64,000 bases of DNA from Sheuella amnicola (GTDB taxonomy: Bacteria > Pseudomonadota > Gammaproteobacteria > Burkholderiales > Burkholderiaceae_B), in NCBI RefSeq assembly GCF_010499255.1, contig NZ_JAAGRN010000010.1, positions 62,001 to 126,000 on the forward strand, read 5' to 3'. The position numbers and the translations under genes are program-made. Below, piece after piece: positions 11,825 to 20,667 of this stretch (position 1 is its first letter; each line of letters opens with the position of its first letter). A model generated the notes under the pieces. It searched no databases. It was given only the letters and a program-made list of their open reading frames with translations, and was not told the origin of the DNA.

Positions 11825-11828
11825 TTCG

Positions 11829-11871
11829 GAATATTAGCGACCACCTGCTACTATTTGAAACCGAATATTAG
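11829..11871. repeat. Paired direct repeat in the shared promoter region of the Bug gene and the liv-type operon
   Basis: The nine bases GAATATTAG occur at 11829-11837 and again at 11863-11871, 34 bp apart, inside the 98-base divergent region. The two arms are of a size and spacing that could bind a regulator controlling both transport genes. This is only a sequence observation; no known operator matches. Confidence 0.3.
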
Positions 11872-11922
11872 GTGAATTTTGACCTGTGTCGTGAGTCTTA
11901 ACCGACCTTTCAGGAGACTTTT

Positions 11923-13089
11923 ATGCGTTTGCTTCAACGTTTGCTCGTTGCATTACTGGTTTTGCCGGGGCTGGCACTAGCTCAAACACCGATCAAGGTC
12001 GGAATCGCCAATGATTTGTCCGGGCCTTTTGCGGCGTTAGGCGCTGAGGCCCGGGATGGTTTCAATCTTGCCATCAAACAGCTTGGCGGCAAGCTTGGTG
12101 GATACCCTGCCGAATTCCTGCAAACCGATATGGGCGGCAATCCCGATCAGGCCAAGCAGCTTGTGACGCGTTATATCCATCGAGACAAAATAGATTTCTT
12201 TACCGGACCGATTGGTTCGAATGTCGCTTTGGCTGTGGGTCCAGCCCTGTTTGCCGCCAAAATACCGTATTTATCGAATAACCCCGGCCCCAGCCAGTTC
12301 GCCGGGGCGCAGTGTAATGATTACTTTTTTGGATTGTCGTACCAGAACGACGCTTTTCACGAGGCAGCGGGAAAAGTGGCCGCGGATCGCGGATTCAAGA
12401 AAATGGTGATTCTTGCTCCCGACTACCCGGCCGGAAAGGACGCGCTCAATGGCTTTAAGCGAGGCTATAAGTCCGCGGTAGGTCAGGAGACGTATACAAA
12501 ACTGGGCCAAATCGATTATGCGGCAGAGATTGCGCAGCTACGAGAAGCCAAGCCTGATGCTATCTATATCTTTTTGCCGGGCGGCATGGGCATTAATTTC
12601 ATCAAGCAGTTCGTTTCGGCCGGTTTGAACCAGAACATCAAGATTATCGGCCCGGGTTTTTCAGGTGACGAGGATGTGATCCAGGCAGTGGGTGAGCCGA
12701 TGATCGGCATGTTCAATACCGCGCAGTGGGCTTACGACCTGGATAATCCCGAAAACAAGAAATTTGTCGATGCGTTCCGTAAGGCTTATAACAATCGCAA
12801 TCCTTCTGTGTACGCTGCGCAAGCGTATGACGTCATCATGGCCATAGATGCCGCTGTTCGCGCCACTGGTGGCAAGGTTTCGGATCGTGCCGCAGTGCTC
12901 GCAGCATTAAAGAAGGCCGACTTCTCATCGGTGCGGGGTAAGTTCGCTTACGGTGTCAATAACTTTCCGATTCAGCCCTATTATGTGCGCGTGATCGAGA
13001 AAGGGGCGGACGGTCGTATCACCAACAAGCTGGTTGGCAAGGTATTCGATTCGTATCAGGACGTCTACGTCGGTGAATGCAAGAAGTGA
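11923..13089 (+). CDS. livK: ABC transporter substrate-binding protein, branched-chain amino acid type
   Basis: Periplasmic receptor of a HAAT-type ABC importer, 388 residues. The signal peptide MRLLQRLLVALLVLPGLALA is followed by QTPIKVGIANDLSGPFAALG, the start of a type I periplasmic binding fold. It is preceded by a good ribosome-binding site (AGGAG seven bases before the ATG) and followed by the matching permease and ATPase genes in the usual K-H-M-G-F order. The receptor sequence (for example GGNPDQAKQLVTRYIHRDKI) looks like the group that takes amides or aromatic or branched compounds rather than strictly leucine, so the substrate is left open. Confidence 0.93.
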   Translation: MRLLQRLLVALLVLPGLALAQTPIKVGIANDLSGPFAALGAEARDGFNLAIKQLGGKLGGYPAEFLQTDMGGNPDQAKQLVTRYIHRDKIDFFTGPIGSNVALAVGPALFAAKIPYLSNNPGPSQFAGAQCNDYFFGLSYQNDAFHEAAGKVAADRGFKKMVILAPDYPAGKDALNGFKRGYKSAVGQETYTKLGQIDYAAEIAQLREAKPDAIYIFLPGGMGINFIKQFVSAGLNQNIKIIGPGFSGDEDVIQAVGEPMIGMFNTAQWAYDLDNPENKKFVDAFRKAYNNRNPSVYAAQAYDVIMAIDAAVRATGGKVSDRAAVLAALKKADFSSVRGKFAYGVNNFPIQPYYVRVIEKGADGRITNKLVGKVFDSYQDVYVGECKK

Positions 13090-13132
13090 TCGAAGTTAGT
13101 TGCTTTAAGCGAATTGCCCGGGGGTTAGTGTC

Positions 13133-14053
13133 TTGAGCTCAACACTGGTCCTCGAGCAGCTGCTTAACGGGTTGCAGTTCGGCTTGATGCTTTTTCTGAT
13201 CGCGGCCGGACTTACGCTGGTTTTCGGAATCCTCGATATCCTGAACGTTGCTCATGGTTCGTTGTATATGGCCGGCGCTTATGTTGCCGCCCAGACTATG
13301 CAGATGACCGGGTCGCTGTTCTTGGCGGTTTTAGTGGCTGCGACAGTCACCGGCTTGGTCGGACTTGTTCTGGAGCTTGTATTGATTCGCAAGCTAGTGC
13401 TTAGAGACCATCTGGCTCAAGTGCTGGGAACTTTTGCCATCATCCTGATCGCCAATGACGCCGTAAAGATGATTTGGGGGCCGGCTCCCATGATGATGAA
13501 TATGCCGGCCAGCTTGTCAGGTCCGGTTCGATTGCTGCCTGATTTGCTTTATCCGGCGTATAGATTGCTGATCATCGCAGTGGGGCTTGCGGTGGCTTTG
13601 GGGCTTTATTTATTTGTGACCCGTACGCGTGCCGGCGTGCTTGTCAGGGCTGGCGCCTCTAATCGCTTGATGGCGACTTTGATGGGGGTGCGCGTACCAC
13701 TTTTGTTTATGGGCGTATTCGTGTTGGGCGCAGTGCTTGCCGCTTTGGCCGGGGCGCTGCTTGGCCCAGTCTCGGCGATACAGGCGGGAATGGGAGAACA
13801 GATTCTCATTCTGGTGCTTGTTTGCATCGTGATCGGTGGCATAGGCTCGATGCGTGGTGCTTTTGTAGGCGCCTTACTGGTCGGATTTGTCGATACGGCC
13901 GGCCGGGCATTTTTGCCGATGCTGCTCAAAATCTTTTTTTCACCCGCTGTTGCATCAAGCGTGGGACCCACGCTGGCTGCTATTTCCATTTATGTCTTGA
14001 TGGCAATCGTTTTGGTGTTTAGGCCCGAGGGTCTTTTTCCGGCAAGAGGATGA
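13133..14053 (+). CDS. livH: ABC transporter permease, LivH type
   Basis: Membrane permease of 306 residues with about eight transmembrane helices. The N-terminus LVLEQLLNGLQFGLMLFLIA followed by GLTLVFGILDILNVAHGSLYM is the LivH family start, which fixes the initiation codon as the TTG at 13133 (an unusual start). No ATG or GTG in frame would keep these residues. The GGIGSMRGAFVGALLVGFVDT loop is the site that contacts the ATPases. It overlaps the next permease gene by four bases (ATGA). Confidence 0.93.
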   Translation: MSSTLVLEQLLNGLQFGLMLFLIAAGLTLVFGILDILNVAHGSLYMAGAYVAAQTMQMTGSLFLAVLVAATVTGLVGLVLELVLIRKLVLRDHLAQVLGTFAIILIANDAVKMIWGPAPMMMNMPASLSGPVRLLPDLLYPAYRLLIIAVGLAVALGLYLFVTRTRAGVLVRAGASNRLMATLMGVRVPLLFMGVFVLGAVLAALAGALLGPVSAIQAGMGEQILILVLVCIVIGGIGSMRGAFVGALLVGFVDTAGRAFLPMLLKIFFSPAVASSVGPTLAAISIYVLMAIVLVFRPEGLFPARG

Positions 14054-15021
14054 AGATGCGTATCCGGGTAAACCAGATTCTTCCTTTGTTTTGTCTCGCG
14101 CTGCTGATCGTGTTTCCCTTGATTGCTCCGGCATTGAATCTGACGTTTTACGTGTCATTCATCAGGCGAGTGATGATTTTTGCTTTGGCTGCGACTAGCC
14201 TGAACTTCATACTCGGATACGGCGGTATGGTGGCCTTAGGGCATGCGGCTTTTTTTGGAGCAGGTGCTTATGTTGTTGCGATTTTGTCCGCTGAGGGCGT
14301 GGTTTCGGCGCTGATTGCCTGGCCTGCTGCGATCGTGATCGCAGGGCTGCTTGCTTTGGTGGTTGGGGCGATCTCTCTGCGAACCAGGGGGGTGTATTTC
14401 ATCATGATCACGCTGGCCTTCGCCCAGATGGTGTACTACATCTTCATCTCGCTCAGAAAATATGGGGGCGAGGATGGTATTAATTTATCAGGCCATTCCA
14501 AACTGCCGGATTGGTTGTCCGGATTGAGTCTGGCTGACGATGTCACTTTTTATTATGTTGTTTTGCTCATTGTCGTACTGAGCTTGATTATTTTGAATCG
14601 TCTGGTCGCGTCACACTTTGGCCAGGCATTGCAAGGCATTCGGGAAAACGAATCGCGTATGCTGGCACTCGGCTATCCCGTTATGCCGATCAAGTTGCTT
14701 GCTTTTGTGATTGCCGGAGGCTTCGCGGGATTGGCAGGTGCATTGTTCGCTAACCACAACCTGTTTGTTTCACCTTCCATGATGCACTGGACCGCCTCGG
14801 CCAGTTTGATTGTGATGGTGATCATTGGTGGGATCGGTCTGAGGTATGGCGGGGTGGTTGGTGCGGCAGTGATGCTGACTTTCGAAGAGTTTCTGCGGTT
14901 GTACACCGAATACTGGCACCTGCCTTTCGGATTGTTGCTGCTGGCGATTGTGCTGTTAGCTCCGCGAGGTCTTGCAGGTGCCTTGTCTGCGCAAGCGCAT
15001 GGGTCAGGAGCGCAACGGTGA
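14050..15021 (+). CDS. livM: ABC transporter permease, LivM type
   Basis: Second permease of the importer, 323 residues, with hydrophobic helices throughout. The family motif LNFILGYGGMVALGHAAFFG lies around residues 50-70. The cytoplasmic coupling segment GIRENESRMLALGYPVMPIK and the IGGIGLRYGGVVGA loop follow. A second ATG at 14056 is an equally possible start. Its stop overlaps the GTG start of the following ATPase gene (GTGA). It acts as a heterodimer with the LivH-type subunit. Confidence 0.93.
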   Translation: MKMRIRVNQILPLFCLALLIVFPLIAPALNLTFYVSFIRRVMIFALAATSLNFILGYGGMVALGHAAFFGAGAYVVAILSAEGVVSALIAWPAAIVIAGLLALVVGAISLRTRGVYFIMITLAFAQMVYYIFISLRKYGGEDGINLSGHSKLPDWLSGLSLADDVTFYYVVLLIVVLSLIILNRLVASHFGQALQGIRENESRMLALGYPVMPIKLLAFVIAGGFAGLAGALFANHNLFVSPSMMHWTASASLIVMVIIGGIGLRYGGVVGAAVMLTFEEFLRLYTEYWHLPFGLLLLAIVLLAPRGLAGALSAQAHGSGAQR

Positions 15022-15821
15022 GTAACGAACCCGTACTGATTGCCGAAAAACTTTGCAAGCGCTATGGGGCGCTTGTGGCGACCGATCATGTGTCGCTTAA
15101 TTTGTTGCCCGGTGAAATTCATGCATTGATCGGTCCGAATGGTGCCGGGAAGTCGACACTGATCCATTTGTTGTCCGGAACTCAGTCTTGCGATAGTGGA
15201 CGTTTATGGGTGCGTGGGCGCGATATCACACATGCATCCGCGCATCGGCGCGTTTCCGTTGGACTGTCGCGTTCGTACCAGATAACGAATATTTTTGACG
15301 AGATGACGGTATTTGAAAATCTGTTGCTTGCGGCGCAGTCGCACGCGGGTAGCAGTTTCAAATTCTGGCGCCCTAGGTCGCAAGACCTTGCGTTGGAGCA
15401 GGCGGCCAAAGTGTTGGCGCTTGATTGTTCGATAGACGAGGCTATGTGGTCGACACCAGCCGGCATTTTGCCTCATGGCGAGCAACGCAAGCTCGAATTT
15501 GCGCTGGCTCTGGCAGCACGACCTGCGGTTTTGCTGCTAGACGAGCCGATGGCCGGAATGGGACCGGACGAGACGCTTCGATTAACCGAATTAATCGAAT
15601 CGATGCGTGGGCGCCTTGCCATGTTGCTGGTTGAGCATGATATGCAGGCGGTGTTTCGATTGGCCGATCGAATTTCAGTTTTAGTCTATGGCCGTATCAT
15701 CGCAACGGGTACGCCTGCTGAAATCCGGGAAAATCCAGAAGTGAGGCGAGCGTATCTTGGAGATGAAGAGGGCCTGGACGACTCCGGTGCGCCTACGAAT
15801 GCGCAGGAGCGGGCCACATGA
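15018..15821 (+). CDS. livG: ABC transporter ATP-binding protein, LivG type
   Basis: ATPase of the importer, 267 residues, starting at a GTG that overlaps the livM stop. Walker A is GPNGAGKST. The signature is the variant LPHGEQRKLE in place of LSGGQ, as is common in LivG proteins. Walker B is AVLLLDEPMAGMG, and the switch histidine is present in LLVEHDMQAVF. The C-terminal tail with REDNPEV-like IRENPEVRRAYLGDE is typical of the LivG group. It pairs with the LivF-type ATPase encoded immediately downstream. Confidence 0.94.
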   Translation: MSNEPVLIAEKLCKRYGALVATDHVSLNLLPGEIHALIGPNGAGKSTLIHLLSGTQSCDSGRLWVRGRDITHASAHRRVSVGLSRSYQITNIFDEMTVFENLLLAAQSHAGSSFKFWRPRSQDLALEQAAKVLALDCSIDEAMWSTPAGILPHGEQRKLEFALALAARPAVLLLDEPMAGMGPDETLRLTELIESMRGRLAMLLVEHDMQAVFRLADRISVLVYGRIIATGTPAEIRENPEVRRAYLGDEEGLDDSGAPTNAQERAT

Positions 15822-16525
15822 TGCTCAAAGCCTTGAATTTAAAAAGTGGATATGGCCGCAGTCAGGTGCTGTTCGATGTGTCGCTTGAAATCGCAGAAGG
15901 TGAAGTGATCGGTCTGCTCGGTCGTAACGGCATGGGTAAGACGACGCTTGTGCGCACCTTGACCGGCCAGTTGCCTTCCGGTGGATCTTTGAATCTGATG
16001 GGTGAAGACGTCACAAGGTGGTCTGCGGATCGGATTGCGCGCGCCGGTCTGGCTATTGTTCCGGAGGGGCGGCAATGTTTTCCGAACTTGACTGTGCGAG
16101 AGCATTTGACTGCGTTTGCCGCTCATCGAAATGACTTGCAAAAATCTCCCCAGTGGAATTGCGAGCGCGTGTTCGATATGTTTCCACGACTTCGCGAACG
16201 TGCCGGTAACATGGGGAACCAGTTGTCCGGAGGGGAGCAGCAAATGTTGGCGATAGGTCGCGCCCTGGTCACTAATCCCCGCTTACTGATTCTGGATGAA
16301 GCAACCGAAGGACTGGCTCCCAAGGTGCGGGAGGAAATCTGGCAATGTTTATCCAGACTTCGAGCCGATGGCCAGACTATTCTCGTTATCGATAAATATG
16401 TTGAACGCTTGATCAAACTAGCTGATCGTCATTTGATCCTCGAGCGTGGGCATCTGGTGTGGCAAGGATCCTCATCGAGTCTCGATGAGGATCGCTCCCT
16501 CTGGACACGTTATCTGGGTGTTTAA
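15818..16525 (+). CDS. livF: ABC transporter ATP-binding protein, LivF type
   Basis: Second ATPase, 235 residues. Walker A is GRNGMGKTT, the signature is a canonical LSGGEQQM, and Walker B is [12 protein letters not shown]. The switch region reads [18 protein letters not shown], where most LivF proteins have VEQN, so the switch histidine is absent, as in other LivF subunits, and the neighbouring acidic-glutamine pair is also changed. A perfect 12-bp inverted repeat (16467-16493) lies in the last codons. The gene overlaps the convergent hemL by four bases (TTAA). Confidence 0.93.
   Translation: MMLKALNLKSGYGRSQVLFDVSLEIAEGEVIGLLGRNGMGKTTLVRTLTGQLPSGGSLNLMGEDVTRWSADRIARAGLAIVPEGRQCFPNLTVREHLTAFAAHRNDLQKSPQWNCERVFDMFPRLRERAGNMGNQLSGGEQQMLAIGRALVTNPRLLILDEATEGLAPKVREEIWQCLSRLRADGQTILVIDKYVERLIKLADRHLILERGHLVWQGSSSSLDEDRSLWTRYLGV
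16467..16493. repeat. Perfect inverted repeat in the 3' end of livF
   Basis: Arms 16467-16478 and 16482-16493 are exact 12-bp complements with a 3-base loop, within codons for [11 protein letters not shown]. It is 32 bases before the livF stop and the livF/hemL overlap, and is not followed by a T-run. Confidence 0.6.
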
Positions 16526-17808
16526 CCTTTAGCCAGTTTTGCGAAAACCCGATCCGCGGCATCAACCGTTGCCTGGATGACGTTGTCATCATGGGTCGAT
16601 GAGACAAATCCTGCTTCGTATGCCGAGGGGGCAAAGTAGACGCCTTCATCCAGCATTGCATGGAAAAAAGTCTTAAACATGTCGATATTGCTTGCCGAAA
16701 CTTCAGCTAATGTCGTGGGTACCGAGTTGGAAAAATAGACACCGAACATGCCACCGACCGAATCCGCGCTGAAGGGGATGTTGTGCGCACGCGCCATTGC
16801 GACCAGACCATCGGCAAGTTTGCGAGTGCGTACTGCCAGATCTTCATAGAAGCCTGGCTGCGACAAGAGTCGCAGGGTTGTAATGCCGGCGGCCACGGCG
16901 ACCGGATTTCCGGATAACGTGCCAGCCTGGTATACCCCGCCCAAAGGCGCGATGTTTTGCATGATGTCCTTGCGACCACCGAATGCGCCAATGGGCATGC
17001 CGCCTCCAATGACTTTCGCGAGGGTCGTGATGTCAGGCGTGATGCCCGTCAGACCCTGAACGCCTTGTGGCCCGACACGGAATCCGGTCATGACTTCATC
17101 GAAAATCAATAAAGCACCGTGGGCGGTACATTCGCTTCGCAACGTTTCAAGGAATCCGGTAATTGGTTTGATCAAGTTCATGTTTCCGGCAATCGGCTCA
17201 ACGATAACGCATGCGATTTCTTTGCCATGCGTCGCGAAAGCGGCTTTGACACCTTCAATATCGTTGTAATCAAGAACGATTGTGTGAGCGACGAACTCTG
17301 GCGGTACGCCTGCAGAAGTCGGGTTGCCAAAGGTCAACAATCCGGAGCCGGCCTTGACCAGCAGGCTGTCCGCATGACCGTGGTAACAACCTTCGAATTT
17401 GATGATTTTGTTGCGTCCGGTTGCGCCGCGCGCCAGTCGAATCGCGGTCATGGTGGCTTCAGTCCCGGAGCTGACCAGGCGGATCTGTTCGATCGACGGC
17501 ATGCGCTCGATCAGCATTTCGGCAATTTCGATTTCTGCTTCAGTGGGGGCGCCGTAAGAGAGTCCATGCACTGCAGCGTCCTGGACTGCGCGCACAACTT
17601 CGGGATGGGCGTGTCCCAGAATGGCGGGACCCCATGAGCCGATGTAGTCGATATAGCGCTTATCTTCCGCATCCCAGAAATAGGGGCCTTGGGCGCGCGC
17701 GACAAATCTTGGCGTTCCGCCGACCGACCTGAAGGCGCGGACGGGCGAATTGACACCGCCGGGGATGCTGCGGTTAGCGCGGGCAAAGAGTTCAACATTG
17801 CGGGACAT
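16522..17808 (-). CDS. hemL: Glutamate-1-semialdehyde 2,1-aminomutase
   Basis: HemL converts glutamate-1-semialdehyde to 5-aminolevulinate, the last step of the C5 route to tetrapyrroles, with PMP/PLP as cofactor. It has 428 residues, full length. The [12 protein letters not shown]-terminal motif, the cofactor-binding [10 protein letters not shown] and the Schiff-base lysine in [18 protein letters not shown] are all present. It is the first gene of a minus-strand region but is followed by other genes reading convergently. thiE and the ThiD-like gene lie upstream on the same strand, thiE with a 22-base gap, so hemL may be the last gene of a thiD-thiE-hemL operon. Confidence 0.97.
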   Translation of the reverse strand: MSRNVELFARANRSIPGGVNSPVRAFRSVGGTPRFVARAQGPYFWDAEDKRYIDYIGSWGPAILGHAHPEVVRAVQDAAVHGLSYGAPTEAEIEIAEMLIERMPSIEQIRLVSSGTEATMTAIRLARGATGRNKIIKFEGCYHGHADSLLVKAGSGLLTFGNPTSAGVPPEFVAHTIVLDYNDIEGVKAAFATHGKEIACVIVEPIAGNMNLIKPITGFLETLRSECTAHGALLIFDEVMTGFRVGPQGVQGLTGITPDITTLAKVIGGGMPIGAFGGRKDIMQNIAPLGGVYQAGTLSGNPVAVAAGITTLRLLSQPGFYEDLAVRTRKLADGLVAMARAHNIPFSADSVGGMFGVYFSNSVPTTLAEVSASNIDMFKTFFHAMLDEGVYFAPSAYEAGFVSSTHDDNVIQATVDAADRVFAKLAKG

Positions 17809-17830
17809 TCAAAATGCTCCAGTCAGAATA

Positions 17831-18517
17831 TCAATTAGAAAGTGGTTGGATCTTTTCGCAAAGACTGCGGGCTGCGGCCTCGACGTCCGGTGCCATGAAT
17901 AGCCCGCCAACGACGGCAATCGTATCGGCTCCGGCCGCTGTAATTTGATTTGCATTTTCCACGGTGATGCCACCTATCGCAACTACGCCGGGACGCAATG
18001 GCGCCAGGTTTTCACAAAGCGCACGACCGGAGGTCAAAACGTTAAGTGGGGCAGCAGGCGCCAAGGGTTTGGTCCGTGATGGAAACATGGCGCCAAATGC
18101 GATGTAGGCGACATTCTGGCTTAAAAAACCTTCTGCCCGTGCGACATCCGAGTAACAGGACACACCCATCAACATGTCTGGTCCGACTTCGCTGCGCACC
18201 AGTGATGGCGCATCATCGTCACGACCAAGATGAACACCATCGGCACCGATTTCAAGTGCAAGTCGCCAGTCGTCATTGATCAGGAAAATGACACCGTTCT
18301 CACGGCATGTGTCCTTTAATCGAAGTGCAATTTCACGACGTTGGGCTCTGTCTGGGCCTTTATGGCGCAACTGCAGGGCGACCATGCCGCCTCGCGCCGC
18401 GGCGCGCACGGCTTGTTGCAGCTTGATCCCATCGTCCCACTCTGGCGTGACGCCGTATAGTCCTGCCGGAAATTTAAGTTTCGCTTGCATGGTGGGGTGC
18501 TCAGGCGGAACAAGCAT
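17831..18517 (-). CDS. thiE: Thiamine-phosphate synthase
   Basis: ThiE couples HMP diphosphate and thiazole phosphate to give thiamine monophosphate. Family marks are LQLRHKGPDR (phosphate site), LINDDWRLALEIGADGVHLG, the GVSCY segment and GAMFPSRTK, ending with AIGGITVENANQ. The frame gives 228 residues, slightly long. The ATG at 18490 (MQAKLKFPAGLYGV, 219 residues) is an alternative start that removes a 17-base overlap with the upstream gene; neither has a convincing ribosome-binding site. The context, between a ThiD-like kinase and hemL, supports a thiamine role. Confidence 0.93.
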   Translation of the reverse strand: MLVPPEHPTMQAKLKFPAGLYGVTPEWDDGIKLQQAVRAAARGGMVALQLRHKGPDRAQRREIALRLKDTCRENGVIFLINDDWRLALEIGADGVHLGRDDDAPSLVRSEVGPDMLMGVSCYSDVARAEGFLSQNVAYIAFGAMFPSRTKPLAPAAPLNVLTSGRALCENLAPLRPGVVAIGGITVENANQITAAGADTIAVVGGLFMAPDVEAAARSLCEKIQPLSN

Positions 18518-19340
18518 TGGTTTTCGATTCTGTCAGAGGCAATCTACGCGCGATGCGCTGACCCATGCCCGGCAAATATGACTGGGCAAGCGCCAATTCG
18601 GCATGAGCGCAGGCTTGAGTGGCTGCATCCGGGACACTCAGTCCTTGGGCAAGCGATGCAGCCAGCGCTGTGGCCACTAGGCCACCTGAATCCCGAATCC
18701 TTTCGGGCGGAGGCGTCCAGGGCAAAGAAAGCGTTTCGTTGTCAGGTCCGACAAGAATATTGACGACATGCCCTGGGCGCTGCTGGCTGCCGGTCACCAG
18801 AACCCATTGCGCACCGATCGCCTGCAAAGCTTGTGGGCCTGCCGTTTGGCCAGAAGCTTCCAGTACATCTTCGGTAATCCATTGAGTCAATCGACGGGAT
18901 TCGACTACGACCACAAGGGCCTGGGGTACAAGTAATTCGATTGTCGCTCCAATCAAATCCTCGATACGATCATCGTCCTCGGCGGTGCTTTCAGTATTGA
19001 CGTCTTGAGGCCCGAGATGCAGGACAAGCGGGACATGACTGTAATCCGCAGCGACTTGAGCTACAGCACTTACCGCTTCGGTGGATGAAATGGCCCCGAC
19101 CTTGATAGCTTGAACTGGAATATCTTCAAGCACGCAACGAGCCTGATCATCAATCTGATCCGCGCTGCAAGGTAAAACCGACTCGCATTTGGCGCTGTCC
19201 TGTATTGTCAAGGCAGTCAAAGTCGACAGCGCATGGCCACCCATTGCGGCGCAAGTGATGGCGTCTGCGGGCAGCCCGTCCGATCCTGTCGGGTCAAACG
19301 GACCAAAAATCAAGGTAGTAGGCAAAGGATAACTTGGCAC
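18501..19340 (-). CDS. thiD: ThiD-like hydroxymethylpyrimidine kinase homologue, altered active-site motif
   Basis: Ribokinase-fold protein of 279 residues in the position of ThiD, which phosphorylates HMP and HMP-phosphate. The N-terminal DPTGSDGLPAD corresponds to the family DPSGGAGIQAD, and TLTALTIQDS follows. The C-terminal anion-hole and catalytic motif, normally G-T/S/A-G-C/D-T, reads DSGGLVATALAASLAQG: the Cys/Asp position is Gly and the next Thr is Leu. Family membership is clear, but catalytic competence is doubtful unless the alignment shifts locally. It overlaps thiE and is divergent from the rubredoxin gene. Confidence 0.8.
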   Translation of the reverse strand: MPSYPLPTTLIFGPFDPTGSDGLPADAITCAAMGGHALSTLTALTIQDSAKCESVLPCSADQIDDQARCVLEDIPVQAIKVGAISSTEAVSAVAQVAADYSHVPLVLHLGPQDVNTESTAEDDDRIEDLIGATIELLVPQALVVVVESRRLTQWITEDVLEASGQTAGPQALQAIGAQWVLVTGSQQRPGHVVNILVGPDNETLSLPWTPPPERIRDSGGLVATALAASLAQGLSVPDAATQACAHAELALAQSYLPGMGQRIARRLPLTESKTNACSA

Positions 19341-19378
19341 TGATAAGATCCGTTTGCACCTGCTTGACCTTGATTGAT

Positions 19379-19392
19379 CTGATTTAGATCAT
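19379..19392. promoter_or_regulatory. Possible FNR/ANR-type site between thiD-like gene and rubredoxin gene
   Basis: The bases CTGATTTAGATCAT match the FNR consensus TTGATNNNNATCAA at eight of ten defined positions, with both inner half-sites TGAT and ATCA intact. The site is 110 bases before the rubredoxin ATG and 39 bases before the thiD-like start. No promoter hexamers are placed at the spacing expected for classical activation, so this is tentative. Confidence 0.3.
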
Positions 19393-19501
19393 CAGAACCG
19401 AATATATACGGGCAAGCAAGTGTTGGTTTCGGTAAGATTGACCCCATTGTAAAAGAAGACCAGTGTTTTCCCGTTTTCGGGTTTTGATTAAAGAGAGAAT
19501 A

Positions 19502-19666
19502 ATGCGTACTTGGATGTGTCTGATTTGTGGTTGGATTTATGAAGAAGAACTTGGTTTGCCCGAGGAGGGAATTCCTCCCGGCACTAAGTGGGAAGATGTG
19601 CCTCCGAATTGGGTTTGTCCCGAATGCGGGGCGCGTAAAGAAGATTTTGAAATGATGGAAATCTGA
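19502..19666 (+). CDS. rubA: Rubredoxin
   Basis: Small one-iron electron carrier of 54 residues. The four iron ligands are Cys6 and Cys9 (CLICG) and Cys39 and Cys42 (CPECG), with the conserved aromatic residues W4, Y13, W30 and W37 around the site. I chose the ATG at 19502, which has an AAAGAGAG ribosome-binding stretch just upstream; the longer frame from 19463 adds 13 residues not found in rubredoxins. It reads in the same direction as yqgE, 34 bases away. The partner oxidoreductase is not in the window. Confidence 0.96.
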   Translation: MRTWMCLICGWIYEEELGLPEEGIPPGTKWEDVPPNWVCPECGARKEDFEMMEI

Positions 19667-19700
19667 TTTTTGCCCGATTTCCAGTTTCAGGAGACCGCGC

Positions 19701-20282
19701 ATGACTGAAAAAGCCGAAAGTGGTGACACAAAAATCAATTTGTCCAATCAGTTTCTGATGGCGATGCCGGGTATGGTTGGCGGCAATTTGGCCGGAACCG
19801 TCATTTATGTATGCGAGCATTCCGAAAAAGGGGCGCTTGGTCTAGTGATTAATCGGCCGACCGATCTAACCTTGTCGAGCTTGCTTGAAAAAATAGATCT
19901 GAAACTCGAAATCGCTCCCGAGGGCGATTCGCCAGTCTATTTTGGCGGTCCCGTTCAAACTGACCGAGGCTTTGTGCTGCATGCTCCGCCTGGTTCATAC
20001 AGTTCCAGTATCCGTCTGGGCGAGCTGGCGCTCACGACTTCCCGGGATGTGCTTGAGGACACCGTGGCCGGTCATGGGCCGCAGCAAATGCTGGTTACCT
20101 TGGGATACGCCGGCTGGGGGGCAGGGCAGCTTGAAAACGAGCTTGCCCAAAATGCCTGGTTGAGTGTTGAGGCCGACACTCGCATCATTTTTGGCGTGCC
20201 TCCCGAGGATCGCTACCCGGCGGCGCTCAAATTGCTAGGCATTGATCCTGTCATGCTTGCAGGCGTAGCCGGGCATGCTTGA
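19701..20282 (+). CDS. yqgE: YqgE/AlgH family protein (UPF0301)
   Basis: Conserved protein of 193 residues in the YqgE/AlgH family; its biochemical role is not known. Marks are LSNQFLMAMPGM, YVCEHSEKGALGLVINRP, VYFGGPVQTDRGFVLH and GYAGWGAGQLENEL. It overlaps the ruvX gene by eight bases, the arrangement seen in most proteobacteria. An upstream AGGAG (CAGGAGACCGCGC before the ATG) supports the start. Confidence 0.95.
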   Translation: MTEKAESGDTKINLSNQFLMAMPGMVGGNLAGTVIYVCEHSEKGALGLVINRPTDLTLSSLLEKIDLKLEIAPEGDSPVYFGGPVQTDRGFVLHAPPGSYSSSIRLGELALTTSRDVLEDTVAGHGPQQMLVTLGYAGWGAGQLENELAQNAWLSVEADTRIIFGVPPEDRYPAALKLLGIDPVMLAGVAGHA

Positions 20283-20667
20283 AGAAACCCTGCTTGCATT
20301 CGATTATGGTGCAAAAAAACTGGGTGTCGCGTTAGGTAATTCATTGCTCAGGCAGGCTCGGCCATTGGATATCATCCTTGAGCAGACCCGAGTCGGTCGT
20401 TTTGAGCGCATTGAAAAACTCATCCGAACATGGAAACCTGATCGGGTTGTGGTAGGTTTGGCTCTTGAGCCGGACGGGTCGGAGCATTATCCGGCCGGCC
20501 ATTGCCGGCGTTTCGCACGTCAGATCGAAGGGCGTTTCGGCATCCCTGTGGTCATGGTGGATGAGCGCGGTTCGAGTGTTGAAGCGCAGAAAATAACCGG
20601 AAATGACCACGATGACGCTCAGGCAGCGGCTATTATTCTCCAACGTTACTTTGATGCGCTGACTTGA
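20275..20667 (+). CDS. ruvX: Putative pre-16S rRNA nuclease / Holliday junction resolvase-like RuvX
   Basis: RNase H-fold protein of 130 residues (YqgF family), required for maturing the 5' end of 16S rRNA in E. coli. The first catalytic acidic residue lies in LAFDYGAKKLGVALG, the second in VVGLALEPDGSE, and DERGSSVEAQ plus DDAQAAAIILQRY complete the site. It is coupled to yqgE (8-base overlap) and to pyrR (TTGA overlap). Confidence 0.94.
   Translation: MLEETLLAFDYGAKKLGVALGNSLLRQARPLDIILEQTRVGRFERIEKLIRTWKPDRVVVGLALEPDGSEHYPAGHCRRFARQIEGRFGIPVVMVDERGSSVEAQKITGNDHDDAQAAAIILQRYFDALT

Noticed and set aside
16467-16493. Inverted repeat as an intrinsic terminator
   Set aside because: It lies inside livF coding sequence and neither strand has a T-run after it.
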